A stretch of DNA of 33,805 nt from JAOUFP01 sp963801505. GTDB lineage: Bacteria; Nitrospirota; Thermodesulfovibrionia; Thermodesulfovibrionales; UBA6898. The stretch spans positions 1 to 33,805 of the forward strand of contig CAWDEY010000021.1 of the NCBI GenBank assembly GCA_963801505.1. Reading direction: 5' to 3'. The notes below the pieces were generated by a model, which was given only the letters and a program-made list of their open reading frames with translations, did no database searches and was not told the DNA's origin. This document shows, piece after piece, positions 1 to 9,532 of this stretch (its first letter is position 1; each line of letters opens with the position of its first letter). The translations under genes and the position numbers were made by a program.

Positions 1-1739
1 AAATGTGTATCTTTAAAGGTCTCAAAGAGGTCAGCTTGTTTTATTGAAAGTAATGGTATAGAAAGTTGAACGCCCCTCTCCGATGGTGTACCTTGCTCTG
101 CCTTAAATCCTCTGGATTTCCGATAAATTACTTCAACAACAGCCTTGCCTTCCGGTGTACTGAAGCATTTCTTGAACTCATGCCGTTCACTATCGTCCAT
201 CGTACCTTTAAAGGAAATGCTCCCATCAGCTTCAATGGAAAGCTTGTCTTTCAATTCAGTAGGTATGCATTCAAGGCTGGGCTGTTCAGGAGACTTTACT
301 GTGACTACTGCCTGTGGTTCAGATATAGAAGAAAAAAGAGGGGAGTTTTATCTTTTGGCAGAGAAGTAATAAGGTCTTTTGCTTCCTGTTTTATTAAATC
401 CATTTTTGATAAGAGAATCAGTTAAGGCGTTGGCAGCTTCAAAGAAGTTCTTAGATGCAGCATAAGCGTACGCCATGTTCAGGTTAGCTTTTGCCTTCCA
501 AGAAGCTTTAGGCAACCGCAGATACGCCCTATTATCTGTTCTACTGCTGTTGATGATTTAAGTTCAGCAACGGAACAAAGAACATATGCGAAAGGACAAT
601 CCCAACCTTTCCTTTAAAGCCTGTACTGTGATTATGTATCTTATCTTACTTTCTGGTAATAGGACATCCTTTTCTTTATCCAATTCATTTACTTTTCCTG
701 TGGCTATTGCTATCTGCTCTCTTGGTATCTTGTGGTCTTCAAGTAAGCAATTTTCAACTACCTCAACAGTCAAGGAATCTTTGTCCTTGTATGTAGGTTG
801 AGCTTGTATGAGCATTATCGGTCTAATGTATTCACCGCTAATCTGTCTCTCAATTTGGCTTTGTGCTTCAAGATGGTTACGCATTGCTATAGCATCAGAT
901 AACAGTTCTTTCCAATCTGAACGGGTTTCAAGAACTATGGGCATCTTTATCATTGCGTCAGCTTTAAGTTCAGCAGCAGAAACAGAATGAAGCACGTTGC
1001 TCCGGTATTCAGATGCTACTTGCGGTTCGCTGTAAATTCCATGATGCAGGAAGGATTAAACCGAGCAAGCACGGAAAAGGAAAGGTCAGTTCTTGCATTA
1101 TGTGCTTCATCCACAATAACGATGGGTCTCCAAATATTGATTACATTAGCCAGTGACCTGATGACCGCACCGTCCTGAACAAATCCCCGTGCTATAAGGT
1201 CGTCCTGATGGGGGTCTATTAGCATACCGGAATCCTCATAAACTTTACGCCCATCCGTATTATCAACTCGAAATGCCTGTATAGTAGAAACTATGATAGT
1301 GGTTTCCGCACTGAGAGTAGCCCTTTTCAGGGATAGTGCTTCCTGAATATCGCATACATTGACCCTACCTATAGTCCCTTCAAGTGCTTGCCTGTAAGGA
1401 TGGTGTGGATTTCTTAATGCATTAAATAGTCTGCTCAAGAATAGCATTTGACGGAACTAACCATAAGACAAGAGGATGGTCAGTTTGCAAAAGGTCACGT
1501 GCCGTTATATTCACTGTATGACACGCTACTATGGTCTTACCACCTCCGGTAGGTATACGGATGCATACGTAAGGCAGTCCTGGCAGTTCTTTGATTGTAT
1601 TATATGGAATACCCTGCCCGTATAGGTCTCTTGTAACCTCATAAAAAGCAGTATCAGCATTATTGAGCATCACACATCTGTTGAAGAAGGTACTTAAGGT
1701 ATCAAGTGCTCTTTGCTGATAATCCTTGAGTTCAAGCAT
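1..1739 (-). pseudogene. res: Type III restriction enzyme Res subunit (helicase/nuclease), frameshifted, runs off the left edge
   Basis: Restriction subunit of a type III R-M system: an SF2 helicase that partners Mod and cleaves unmethylated DNA. The start ATG (1739) is 1 nt after the Mod stop. The first frame (1422-1739) carries Walker A PTGGGKT at about residues 63-69; the next (1016-1447) carries the DEAH box in VDEAHNAR; later frames carry AELKADAMIK and, near 520-560, the helicase motif VI text AVEQIIGR. Keeping homology needs frame changes near 1428, 1019, 616, 523 and one or two near 335-360. Several are single-base changes in short homopolymers (a CCC run at about 1019, an A run at about 616). 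The last frame is open to the window edge. Only the N-terminal 560 or so residues of a usually 900-1000 residue protein are here, and the endonuclease domain lies outside. Either a decayed gene or consensus errors. Confidence 0.85.
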
Positions 1740-1740
1740 T

Positions 1741-3366
1741 CTAATAGTCCTTTATCTCGTAAGGTATTTGTTTGAAAGTTATTCTCTTACGCTTTAGGTA
1801 ATCCTTCCCGATTCTACAGCTTGTTCCGAAAATAACCTTTAATCCATTATGCGAGGGGAGTGTCTCAAGGACGGAACGGGTCAATACATTTCCTCCATTA
1901 GGTGCCTTGTCATTAAGAACACCATTGTAAAGAAGGTAAACAGCAAGGTTCTCAGATTTGCCGATGAGTGGAGGGGTGAAGTCTGAATCAATAAGAAGGG
2001 GTTTTCCGGTCTCAACGAAGAAAACATGCTGTGCAAGGTCTTTGTATGTAACTTCTCCTTGTATGTTCCCCTCTGAATTAAATAAAGGACTACCGAGCTT
2101 GCAGTATTTAAATCCACCACCTGTTCCCGCAATCTCTTCTGACTTGCCCCCTGTTTTTGTTGCCGTATACCCTTTAACAACAGCCTTCAGACGTTTAGAT
2201 GTTGTATCCACCGCAATAGCCTTATCTATTTCAATAAGGATAAATTTTCGTCTTGATTTGGTTTCAGCATTCATTACAAGACTAGCAACCCCCGTAGTCC
2301 CGCTTCCAGCAAAAGAATCCATGATAATAGAATCTTCATCTGATGCAACTTCAAGAATTCTTTTGAGTAGCCTAATGGGTTTTGGCGTGATAAATACTGA
2401 TGCAGAATCGGCAAACTCAACCGTACTCACAAGTTCCTGCTTTGCTTCTTGTGTATGCCCCACATCTTCATATTTCCATAATGTTTGTGGAACTATGCCT
2501 TGTTTCACTTCTGATAAAAATCGCTTAATTTGAGGGATAGAATCACCACTCTTTCCCCACCATATTCTGTTGTCCTTATCAAGTTCTTCAAACTTGTCTT
2601 TAGAATATCTCCAATAAGCTCCTTTTGGTGGAGCATCTATTACTCTACCTGATGGGCAGGTGATTGAATATGTGCCAAGGCTATAGGGATTTCTTGCTGA
2701 AAGGTCGCTTGTTTTCCAAAGTCCACGTGGGTCACTGTCAGGGTTTTTATAAGCTTTGTCCTGTTTTGCTGACCTTGATATAAGATTAGGTCTCCATATA
2801 TCTGCATTTTTTGCATATACAACAATATAATCATGGTCTTCAGAGAAATGCCTTGCACTATTTTTGGGAGAATACACCTTTTGCCAAATAACTGTTGTGA
2901 TAAAATTTCTTCTCCCAAATATCTCATCAAGTATATCTCTGAGATGGTTCACCTCATTATCGTCAATGCTGACGAAAATTGCCCCGTCCTCCTTTAAAAA
3001 TCTGTGAAGTAGCCGAAGGCGGGGATACATCATGCAAAGCCACTTGTCATGGCGTGACAAGTCTTCGGCTTCTTTGCCTACTGTCTGCCCTAACCACTTG
3101 CTGATTTCAGGGCTGTTTACATTATCGTTATACGCCCAATTCTCATTGCCGGTATTGTAAGGAGGGTCTATATATATGCATTTCACCTCTCCAATATAAT
3201 ATGGAAGGAGAGCTTTCAACGCTTCAAGATTGTCACCCTCAATAAGTAGATTCCCGCTATCGGGGTCTCCCACTGAAAGTTCAGGGTCACATTTGAGCAA
3301 CCTGAACGGCACCTCATTATGATGATTCTCTACTGCTTTCCTACCTATCCAATCTAAGCGTGGCAT
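1741..3366 (-). CDS. mod: Type III DNA methyltransferase Mod (beta-class N6-adenine or N4-cytosine)
   Basis: Modification and specificity subunit of a type III R-M system; methylates one strand of an asymmetric site using S-adenosylmethionine. In 541 residues the catalytic motif DPPYNTG is at 67-73 and the SAM-binding motif DSFAGSGTTG at 350-359. This order (IV before I) is the beta class typical of Mod. The region between them (about 150-330) should hold the target-recognition domain. A length of 541 is in the lower part of the usual Mod range. The frame is intact although the partner res gene, 1 nt downstream, is heavily frameshifted; a Mod with dead Res would be an orphan methyltransferase. 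The upstream ATPase gene ends 13 nt before this start, so Mod probably shares a transcript with the GIY-YIG/ATPase genes. No strong Shine-Dalgarno is visible. Confidence 0.93.
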   Translation of the reverse strand: MPRLDWIGRKAVENHHNEVPFRLLKCDPELSVGDPDSGNLLIEGDNLEALKALLPYYIGEVKCIYIDPPYNTGNENWAYNDNVNSPEISKWLGQTVGKEAEDLSRHDKWLCMMYPRLRLLHRFLKEDGAIFVSIDDNEVNHLRDILDEIFGRRNFITTVIWQKVYSPKNSARHFSEDHDYIVVYAKNADIWRPNLISRSAKQDKAYKNPDSDPRGLWKTSDLSARNPYSLGTYSITCPSGRVIDAPPKGAYWRYSKDKFEELDKDNRIWWGKSGDSIPQIKRFLSEVKQGIVPQTLWKYEDVGHTQEAKQELVSTVEFADSASVFITPKPIRLLKRILEVASDEDSIIMDSFAGSGTTGVASLVMNAETKSRRKFILIEIDKAIAVDTTSKRLKAVVKGYTATKTGGKSEEIAGTGGGFKYCKLGSPLFNSEGNIQGEVTYKDLAQHVFFVETGKPLLIDSDFTPPLIGKSENLAVYLLYNGVLNDKAPNGGNVLTRSVLETLPSHNGLKVIFGTSCRIGKDYLKRKRITFKQIPYEIKDY

Positions 3367-3379
3367 TTAATTATATTAC

Positions 3380-5806
3380 CTATTTATCCCATGAATATTT
3401 GAGCGTCCCACATGAACACCTCATCTTTTTCTCTACAGTGTCATAGTGTTTGGATGAAACCAATTTCCCACAGCTTCCACAAAGAAAGCATTTCTCCAAA
3501 GACAGCACATCTTCATAAAAAGGCTTCAAATCTGAAATACTCTCAGAAAAATCGCTGTCATGAGATGCGACATTGCCCAGAAAAGTTGAGCTACTTAACC
3601 TATCTAAATTATCTTTAGCATTCACGTCATTTCTTATCCGCTTCAAATATCCTCTCAAATCAGCTAATAATTCGGGAGCCATTCTTCTTTCATTGTTTTC
3701 GTTGTAACGGAAAGGGACTTTTACTTCGAGATTCAGGCACACTTCTTTAAGCATATACTCTAAATATCTGCGAATCATATTTCCCAATTCAGAGGAATCA
3801 CCATTGCGGAATTTCTGTTCTATACGCTCCTTAAGACCACCGAGAGGCACATCCAAGAAAGATCCTTCCTCGTAATCACAGCACATTCTTTTTATCGCCC
3901 AGTTCTTACCCTTAACCATGTTAGCAACATAGTCAAACCAATTCTTCTCATGGGTAAACAATAAAACTTGATAATCCGAAAACTGTTCCGACAAAAGATT
4001 AGCAAAGCGTATTCGGTGATGCCGGTCGAAGCTTGAAATAACGTCATCCATGATGAAAAACTTATTAATTTTGTTAAAAGCCAATACGGCTGACAGGAAT
4101 AAGCTTATGCCCAAACAATTCAGGTGGGATTCACTCAAATACTTATTTGGAGGCGAGACAACATCTCCATGAAACTTGAACTGGAAAGTAATACCTGCGA
4201 ACTCTTCATTTTCCTCCAAGGGAACAAGCTCTATTTCATCAACCCTCTCCCCTTCGTTCATGAAAAGATAGAATTTGTTAATGTCAGCGGATATGGCTCT
4301 CAGAAAGGATTCGAAAGCTACTTTTTGTCTTACAACAAACTCCCTGTAAATTGTATCGAGACTCTGCTGCTGCTCTTTTAAAATGGTCTGCTCATTTCTC
4401 AAGGTTTTAATTTCAGAGTAAGTATCTTTAATCGAGTTAATCTTTGCATGAATTGAAAATTTAATGTCTACTTTGTTTTCATCAAGTATCTTATTCATTT
4501 TGCAAGTCAACTCAGTTACTATTTTCGTTATCTTTTCTATCTCAATCTTGAATAACTCAGAGGGTTCTCTCATTGCGGTCTGCTTGTCGAGCGAAGCAGA
4601 CTTAATGTGCTCCGAAGCAACTGCAAGGCGTGAGGTCACTTCCTCAATAAGTCCTTTAGCCTCTTCATTCTCCGTCAGCGACATGCACTTCTCACCAATA
4701 AGTGACTTTAATTCGATGCTACCACTTTGTATTTGCGACTGTGCATGGTTTTTTGATTCAGTCAGTTCTTCTTTCTCTTTCTTGAAAGCAGACAGTTCCG
4801 CAATCCTTGCTCTCAATTCTCTAATTAAGTCTTCTCTACTTTTGGGTTGTAAGCAGAGAGGGCATTTGTCATCTTGAGTAGACGTTCTTTCGAGAATTAA
4901 TAAGCCTTCAGAAAGTAATTTTTCAAGACTGATTTTATTGAACTTCTCAAAGTCTTTCAAAAGCAATTGATATTTATAATAATAGCTCTCATATGAAGCA
5001 CGGATTCTGTCAATCTCACTTTCCAGAGTCTGTAATTTTCCTATCGCTTTTGCATATGAAACTTGCAGTGTTGCAGTTTCGTTCTTCGGGGTTGCAATGA
5101 GCTTCAATATTGAATCAATACTGTTATCATCCTTTACCTCAATAGAAAGGGCTAATGGTTTTATTAAGTCAGCTATGGCTTGATAATATTGTTCATCGGT
5201 TTGGATTGGCTGATTTACTTGCCCGATGATTAGAGCTTGCTTCTGGTTTACCCGACTCTCGTAAGCTTTATTTTTAATTTCTGTCTTTAAGGCATTGGCA
5301 GCTTTTTTCAAAGTATCTCTGGTCTTCACAACATCCGAGTAGCCGATTATGTGAGACAAAGCATCCAGTTTATCCTTTTTCGTATAAAGGATAAAGGTAA
5401 TTAAATCCCTATATCGTAGAATCAAATTCTCTTTTGACGAAGCGTCTAAGTAGTTCTTGAAAGCAAGGGACGAATTCGTACAGGTACTTTGCAGCTTAGA
5501 ATTTTTTATAGATAGCTTCTTCGTGGCATTTAGGTTGGAATCTGTGTAATTAATTTCAACAAAAGCTTCTTCAGCGTCAGCTAAGAATTTATTTCTTAGT
5601 GCATCTACACCCTTTCTTCCTATTTCCTCGCTTGAAAGGTGCTCAACCTTGTCGAAATAAAACCACTCCATAGTGTCTGAAATAGAACTCTTCCCAGTTC
5701 CGTTGTCACCGTAAATCAGCAGTGATTTATTTGAGTCAATCGGAAGAGATAAGGATTTGCGAATTCCCCTGAATCCATGAATATTGCAGCTATTTATTTT
5801 TATCAT
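3380..5806 (-). CDS. SMC/RecF/Rad50-like ATPase with a CPLC zinc-hook-like motif and C-terminal zinc ribbon
   Basis: ABC-type ATPase of the RecN/SMC/Rad50 kind, probably defence related. Residues 1-50 form an AAA_15/AAA_23-like start with Walker A GDNGTGKSS (33-41). Residues of about 250-500 are Glu/Lys/Leu rich and coiled-coil-like, with DDKCPLC (CPLC 315-318) near the turn, as in the Rad50 hook. The ABC signature is near LSESHLN (558-564), Walker B is FFIMDD (583-588), and a switch-type His sits in LFTHEKNWF. The tail has a NVASHD segment (745-750) and a Cys cluster (C773, C776, C779, C797, C799) that looks like a zinc ribbon. Its start overlaps the 64-aa gene by 17 nt, which suggests translational coupling. 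RloC (a PrrC-like anticodon nuclease with a zinc hook, found in R-M loci) is an alternative, but I do not see a clear anticodon-nuclease triad. The partner specificity is unknown. Confidence 0.85.
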   Translation of the reverse strand: MIKINSCNIHGFRGIRKSLSLPIDSNKSLLIYGDNGTGKSSISDTMEWFYFDKVEHLSSEEIGRKGVDALRNKFLADAEEAFVEINYTDSNLNATKKLSIKNSKLQSTCTNSSLAFKNYLDASSKENLILRYRDLITFILYTKKDKLDALSHIIGYSDVVKTRDTLKKAANALKTEIKNKAYESRVNQKQALIIGQVNQPIQTDEQYYQAIADLIKPLALSIEVKDDNSIDSILKLIATPKNETATLQVSYAKAIGKLQTLESEIDRIRASYESYYYKYQLLLKDFEKFNKISLEKLLSEGLLILERTSTQDDKCPLCLQPKSREDLIRELRARIAELSAFKKEKEELTESKNHAQSQIQSGSIELKSLIGEKCMSLTENEEAKGLIEEVTSRLAVASEHIKSASLDKQTAMREPSELFKIEIEKITKIVTELTCKMNKILDENKVDIKFSIHAKINSIKDTYSEIKTLRNEQTILKEQQQSLDTIYREFVVRQKVAFESFLRAISADINKFYLFMNEGERVDEIELVPLEENEEFAGITFQFKFHGDVVSPPNKYLSESHLNCLGISLFLSAVLAFNKINKFFIMDDVISSFDRHHRIRFANLLSEQFSDYQVLLFTHEKNWFDYVANMVKGKNWAIKRMCCDYEEGSFLDVPLGGLKERIEQKFRNGDSSELGNMIRRYLEYMLKEVCLNLEVKVPFRYNENNERRMAPELLADLRGYLKRIRNDVNAKDNLDRLSSSTFLGNVASHDSDFSESISDLKPFYEDVLSLEKCFLCGSCGKLVSSKHYDTVEKKMRCSCGTLKYSWDK

Positions 5807-5984
5807 TTATCTTCACCTCACGAAGTCGCTGCAATTCATTCGTGATATTTACGTTAGTCAATTTCCCGTCTCGATATAATTGCGAAACAGACGCAGCCAC
5901 CTCTGAGTCAACACCTTCGATATGGGCAAGCTCCCCGAAAAAATCATCCAATAATTCTTTACCACTCTTGATTTGTTCTTTCAT
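5790..5984 (-). CDS. Small acidic/helical protein between GIY-YIG and ATPase genes
   Basis: A 64-residue protein of unknown function. It is predicted mostly helical from its pattern of charged and Leu/Val residues, with no membrane segment and no Cys. The ATG overlaps the stop of the GIY-YIG gene by 4 nt (ATGA type), and its 3' end overlaps the ATPase start by 17 nt, so all three are probably translated as a coupled set. This tight packing is the main evidence that it is real. A small middle component between a nuclease and an SMC-like ATPase recalls multi-gene defence systems such as Lamassu, but I see no sequence match that would establish this. Confidence 0.75.
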   Translation of the reverse strand: MKEQIKSGKELLDDFFGELAHIEGVDSEVAASVSQLYRDGKLTNVNITNELQRLREVKINDKNK

Positions 5985-6457
5985 AATGCCCCCTCCTTTT
6001 CAAAATACCCCCAGTCAATCGTCAAAGTCACAGGAACATCTAATCTCTTTATTTCAAAACCACTCTTATTGTTACAGAGAGGATAGACTCCGTACTCCCT
6101 CAAGAAATCGAGAATGAAATAGCTCTCCAAATCTTCTATGCGATGAGTCCATATTTTCTTTAGCATTTCAAAATTGAGATTCGTAAAGTAAAGACCTTCG
6201 GTTTTGCGGTAGTTGAACAATCCTTCATTGCCTGATGTTCCGTCATAATGACCTGAAAGTCTTTTGCCGATACTATTTGTCTTCTTTTCGCTCATTCCGA
6301 TATAAATTAGTTTTGATTTTTTGAATGGATAAGGTATCTCAGTCTTCTTCAAAAAAATGAAATATAGACCACAAACGCCCATCAAGGATTTGATGTTATT
6401 GGGTTCAAACTCTTGATATTGTTCAAAGTATATCTTTATTGTCCTTGTGCTATTCAT
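5981..6457 (-). CDS. GIY-YIG nuclease-fold protein
   Basis: A 158-residue single-domain protein with the GIY-YIG layout. GLY (residues 30-32) stands for GIY, followed by IYIGMS (YIG 52-54), then the Arg of IGKRLSGH (R66), the Glu of DLESYF (E111, the metal ligand in this family) and the Asn pair at 129-130. These are the positions expected of a catalytically competent GIY-YIG endonuclease. It is the first gene of the packed run GIY-YIG, 64-aa protein, SMC-like ATPase, Mod, Res, so I infer that it is the nuclease effector worked by the ATPase. No clear Shine-Dalgarno precedes the ATG, and two TATAAT boxes lie 45-60 nt upstream. Alternatives are a homing-type nuclease or a non-catalytic binding domain, which I think less likely because the key residues remain. 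Confidence 0.8.
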   Translation of the reverse strand: MNSTRTIKIYFEQYQEFEPNNIKSLMGVCGLYFIFLKKTEIPYPFKKSKLIYIGMSEKKTNSIGKRLSGHYDGTSGNEGLFNYRKTEGLYFTNLNFEMLKKIWTHRIEDLESYFILDFLREYGVYPLCNNKSGFEIKRLDVPVTLTIDWGYFEKEGAL

Positions 6458-6498
6458 ACAGAATACCCAACACCCTGAAAATCTAATATTTGCAACAG

Positions 6499-6514
6499 AT
6501 TATAGCTCATTATA
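6499..6514 (-). promoter_or_regulatory. Two TATAAT boxes upstream of the GIY-YIG operon
   Basis: On the minus strand two perfect TATAAT hexamers, 10 nt apart, lie upstream of the GIY-YIG gene in the gap 6458-6596. No good -35 hexamer is visible at 17 nt for either, so this is a weak promoter call. They are the only promoter-like signals near the start of this run of genes. Confidence 0.3.
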
Positions 6515-6596
6515 AAGGAGAATAGGTACGCTATAAGTTCCCCATGCTTGCATCCCCGATAGCAGCTTACCCCCCACGTACTGAGGGTGACATAAT

Positions 6597-8069
6597 TTAA
6601 GCCTGACAAAGAGCAATCAAGTTATCTACTATCTTGACCATAGCCAGGGTGTCAAGCTCACAGTATTTAAGAAGAGCCTTTCGAATCTTTTCTTGTTCAA
6701 TGGGGTCATCAGTATCACACATCTTTTTAAAGGCAAGCATAGCCATGTCACCATTACTGACTTCCAACTCCGCATAGTCCAGTTCCGGTACGAGACATGG
6801 AAGGACAGCTTTGATGGAATAAGAACCCTGCATCTGCCATGAATAGTATTCATAGTTTTTGAACGGTATCATCAGGTCTCGAATGTTGGCTATAACCCTG
6901 TCAATCTTCTCTGCATATTTGGGGAACCATAGCTTGAGACTATTCAATACACTTTTCTCAAAAGACATGTTGTAAGTAAGCACACAGGCATCGTCAGGTA
7001 TAGATGCAAGAAGAGTTTTGAGTAGTTCTTCCCTCTGGTCAATGATGGATGATAGAAATTCAAAATGTATTGGGTCAGCCCTTTCACTATCAATTCGGTG
7101 AAGTGAATACTGAAAGGGTATCTTCTGGTATGGTCTCGTACCGTCAACTGGGGGGTATAGGAAGGGCTATAGTCTCAAAATCAAGAAAACAAAGAGGATA
7201 CCACAGGGTATCTAATGCTGCCCTAAGTGCCTTTTTGTTTATGATGGTTTTCTTCCCCATCTGGCAGTCTATCTGTGTCTGCCCGTGAACTGGCAAGGAT
7301 GCCATTGGAACATCCTTCAAATGGATAATGCCCTGCCTGTACAAATCGAACTTCTTTATACCTCTTCCCTTTAAGGAAAAGACTGAATCCTCCGGTATAT
7401 GTTTCCAGCAGTGATTCATAAAACCGCATTCGTATGGAGACGAACAATACTCTCCGATATCTATATTCGGAAGAGGTGATGACAGTACCTGCCTCTGCTT
7501 TTCTATTTCCTGACTGATGAATTGCCTGTCGTGCCTCAACCGCTTCAGTCAAGTCTACAATCGAAAAGAGCTTTTCGGGTTCTATATCACCGTTTCTCAC
7601 ATATTCATTGTTTATATGAATCAGGAATGTTTTGGAGACAGGAATACCTGATTCAGTCAGTACATGTTTTTGGAAGGCAATGTCCTCCAGATTGAATTCC
7701 TTCTGTTGTGTTGAGCTTTTTACTTCATATAGTTCCCATCCGCTTGTGCTCTTTCTCAGGATATCCGCTTTCATGAACAGTCCATTGTGGCTGAAAGCAG
7801 GTTCATAGAGAACCTTTGCTCCCTTCTTTATCTGCTGAAGCTGTCTGCTTAAGCTGTTCTGAAATTGGCACACCATCAAAAAGTATCTCTACTCCACCTG
7901 GGAACAGTTTTCGTGCAAGCAGTCCGACTTCTTTGCCACTTTCGAACAATGCCAATGTTGATTCGGAAGTCTCCTCCAAATACTCAGGGTGATTCTTCAG
8001 TAGGTAAAGAGCCTTGTGACACTGTAACCCGTTCAGGAACTGTGATTTACTGATGAAACTCTTTGCCAT
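6597..8069 (-). pseudogene. DUF2779 protein (Cas4-like nuclease core plus DEDD-exonuclease-like domain), frameshifted
   Basis: Pieces of one DUF2779-family protein in order across three frame changes. The start ATG (8069, MAKSFISKSQF) is chosen because the text before it is not family-like. The N-terminal piece ends near 7830. The next has YEPAF and WELYEVKSS, a PD-(D/E)XK/Cas4-like core. A frame change near 7530 leads to a Cys cluster (YCSSPYECGF, NHCW) like the iron-sulfur cysteines of Cas4 relatives, then FLDFET, which looks like the first motif of a DEDD 3'-5' exonuclease. A third frame change near 7150, in a run of six G (plus strand), leads to LTYNMSFEKSVL and the end, with YCELDTLAM as a late DEDD-like motif. 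The function is not established; nucleic-acid cleavage is inferred. Decay or homopolymer errors could explain the breaks. Confidence 0.75.
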
Positions 8070-8180
8070 GTTAGTCCCGTCCGATTCCCACGAAAGCAAA
8101 CACAGGCTGATTAACATCAAGAAGATTGTTTCCTGTATTTCCATTCTCATCTAAGGAGACGCTGTTCATAGGAGAAGGAG

Positions 8181-8657
8181 TCATAAAAAATAACCTGATA
8201 TTACTCGTTCACAGGTATAATCCTGAAGGAGTTCCAAATTTGCCTTGGTTAAGCTTATTCCCCATTCAGGTTTACTTTTCTTGCCTTCACCATAGTCGTT
8301 GCTCGTAAATAATTTGTTGGGTTTATTCCATACCGAGACAGGGATTAAGTATATTTCTGGCAATTGTAGTTCCGTAAAGCTTACGAGTGCAATGAAAAGG
8401 TTATCAGGTAGTTTATGCTCCCATAAATGCTTTGGAACAAAAACATAGTTATTTTTCCCCAGTCTCATTGATTTGACTTGGATGCTGAAATATTTATTTG
8501 AAGCGTTCTTTACTACAAAATCAATACCCTTATCATCTACTTCTGTTGTGTAAACGTCCAAGCCATAAAGGGTGAATTCCATTTTGACATAATATTCGGC
8601 ATATTTGCCAAGCTGAAGTTTATTGAGTTTACCCCATGCATACTTATCTGAGTTCAT
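8181..8657 (-). CDS. PD-(D/E)XK-like protein (DUF4365-type)
   Basis: A 158-residue protein with the start of a restriction-endonuclease-like fold: LGKYAEYYVK (Glu 21 on the first helix), DDKGIDFVVK (Asp 46), then FSIQVKS (Q60-V-K62). This E...D...QVK order is typical of small PD-(D/E)XK proteins such as DUF4365. The rest has no motif I recognise. It sits among other nuclease-like genes on the same strand, 32 nt after the EVE-HNH gene, so it is probably part of the same defence cluster. It may be an accessory nuclease; no substrate can be inferred. Confidence 0.65.
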   Translation of the reverse strand: MNSDKYAWGKLNKLQLGKYAEYYVKMEFTLYGLDVYTTEVDDKGIDFVVKNASNKYFSIQVKSMRLGKNNYVFVPKHLWEHKLPDNLFIALVSFTELQLPEIYLIPVSVWNKPNKLFTSNDYGEGKKSKPEWGISLTKANLELLQDYTCERVISGYFL

Positions 8658-8689
8658 GATATCTCATCAGTTCCCTTCACCTTTTTATT

Positions 8690-9529
8690 TCACAGTTTGT
8701 CTTTAATCATTTTTTTCATTCGGCTGATCGACAATGGAGGGTTTGAGCTATGTAGCATTGCATGGCAATTTGGACAGACTGGTCGCAAGTCTTCAATCGG
8801 GTCTAGTTCGTATTCTCTTCCTATCTCAGCTATCGGTTTAATATGATGGACATGAATATAGTTTTTCCCAAATATGCCATAGGCTTTTTCAAAACTAAAA
8901 CCACAAATGCTACAATCAAATCCGTAGTGTTCTACGCATTTCCTTCGAGCATTTACATTACGTTCATAAACAGTAACGTCAATTTTTTTACCTGCCCCTT
9001 CAAAAAACTTCAGTGATCCCTCAATCTCTTCCGTTAAATGGTCATAATTTGGCTGTGCGAAAAAGTTCTTGTGCTTCTTTTTCTGTTTGAGAAGGTTATA
9101 CCAAATCTTGTCAAGTTCTTTTACAATCTCGTCTGGTATCAAAATTCCTGATGCCTGACTAGACCAGTGCATTTGTTTGAAGATGCCATTATCGAGTTCT
9201 TTTCTAGGTAAGATGTCTTCTTTGTCTGGATTTAAAAGAGCATTAAAAAGCACATCAACAAATAAAGCAGTTTTGCCTTCGGCTTCCTTTGATTCATCCC
9301 AATGGGGTTCTTCATACCAGTCAGAGATTGCCCATCCAGATGCGAATATTCCTTTTGGCTCTTTTCCTAATCGAATAAGGTATACACGATCACCTTTATG
9401 AATTTGTTTAGAGTTCCCGCAACTCCAGCTACTATGAAACCATCCAGAAGATTCAATTTGCTCAATACCATCTTGTAAATCTTCCCATTCCCAGCGATTT
9501 GGATTATGTGTCAATAGAAATGTCGCCAT
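8690..9529 (-). CDS. EVE/PUA-like domain plus HNH endonuclease (type IV restriction-like)
   Basis: A 279-residue two-domain protein. Residues 1-150 look like an EVE (PUA-related) domain, including FLLTHNPNRWEW at the start and GDRVYLIRLGKEPKGIFASG (46-65). Residues 185-275 are an HNH domain with the knuckle CSICG (206-210), core HVHHIKP (226-232), DLRPVCPNCHAMLH (247-260) and the Cys pair 252/255. EVE-HNH fusions are known modification-dependent (type IV) restriction enzymes that cut DNA with modified cytosine (VcaM4I is the studied example), with EVE as the modified-base reader. The gene is 3 nt downstream of the ERCC4 gene and probably co-transcribed with it. The activity is inferred from domain order only; all expected HNH residues are present. 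Confidence 0.88.
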   Translation of the reverse strand: MATFLLTHNPNRWEWEDLQDGIEQIESSGWFHSSWSCGNSKQIHKGDRVYLIRLGKEPKGIFASGWAISDWYEEPHWDESKEAEGKTALFVDVLFNALLNPDKEDILPRKELDNGIFKQMHWSSQASGILIPDEIVKELDKIWYNLLKQKKKHKNFFAQPNYDHLTEEIEGSLKFFEGAGKKIDVTVYERNVNARRKCVEHYGFDCSICGFSFEKAYGIFGKNYIHVHHIKPIAEIGREYELDPIEDLRPVCPNCHAMLHSSNPPLSISRMKKMIKDKL

Positions 9530-9532
9530 AAA

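Noticed and set aside
66..425. Plus-strand 119-aa frame
   Set aside because: Antisense shadow of the frameshifted Res gene; the minus strand gives type III Res text here.
1958..2533. Plus-strand 191-aa frame
   Set aside because: Antisense shadow inside the intact mod gene; no ribosome site and no family resemblance.
3380..5806. ATPase as a PrrC/RloC anticodon nuclease
   Set aside because: The hook-like CPLC fits RloC, but I could not find a convincing Arg-Glu-His nuclease triad; left as an alternative only.
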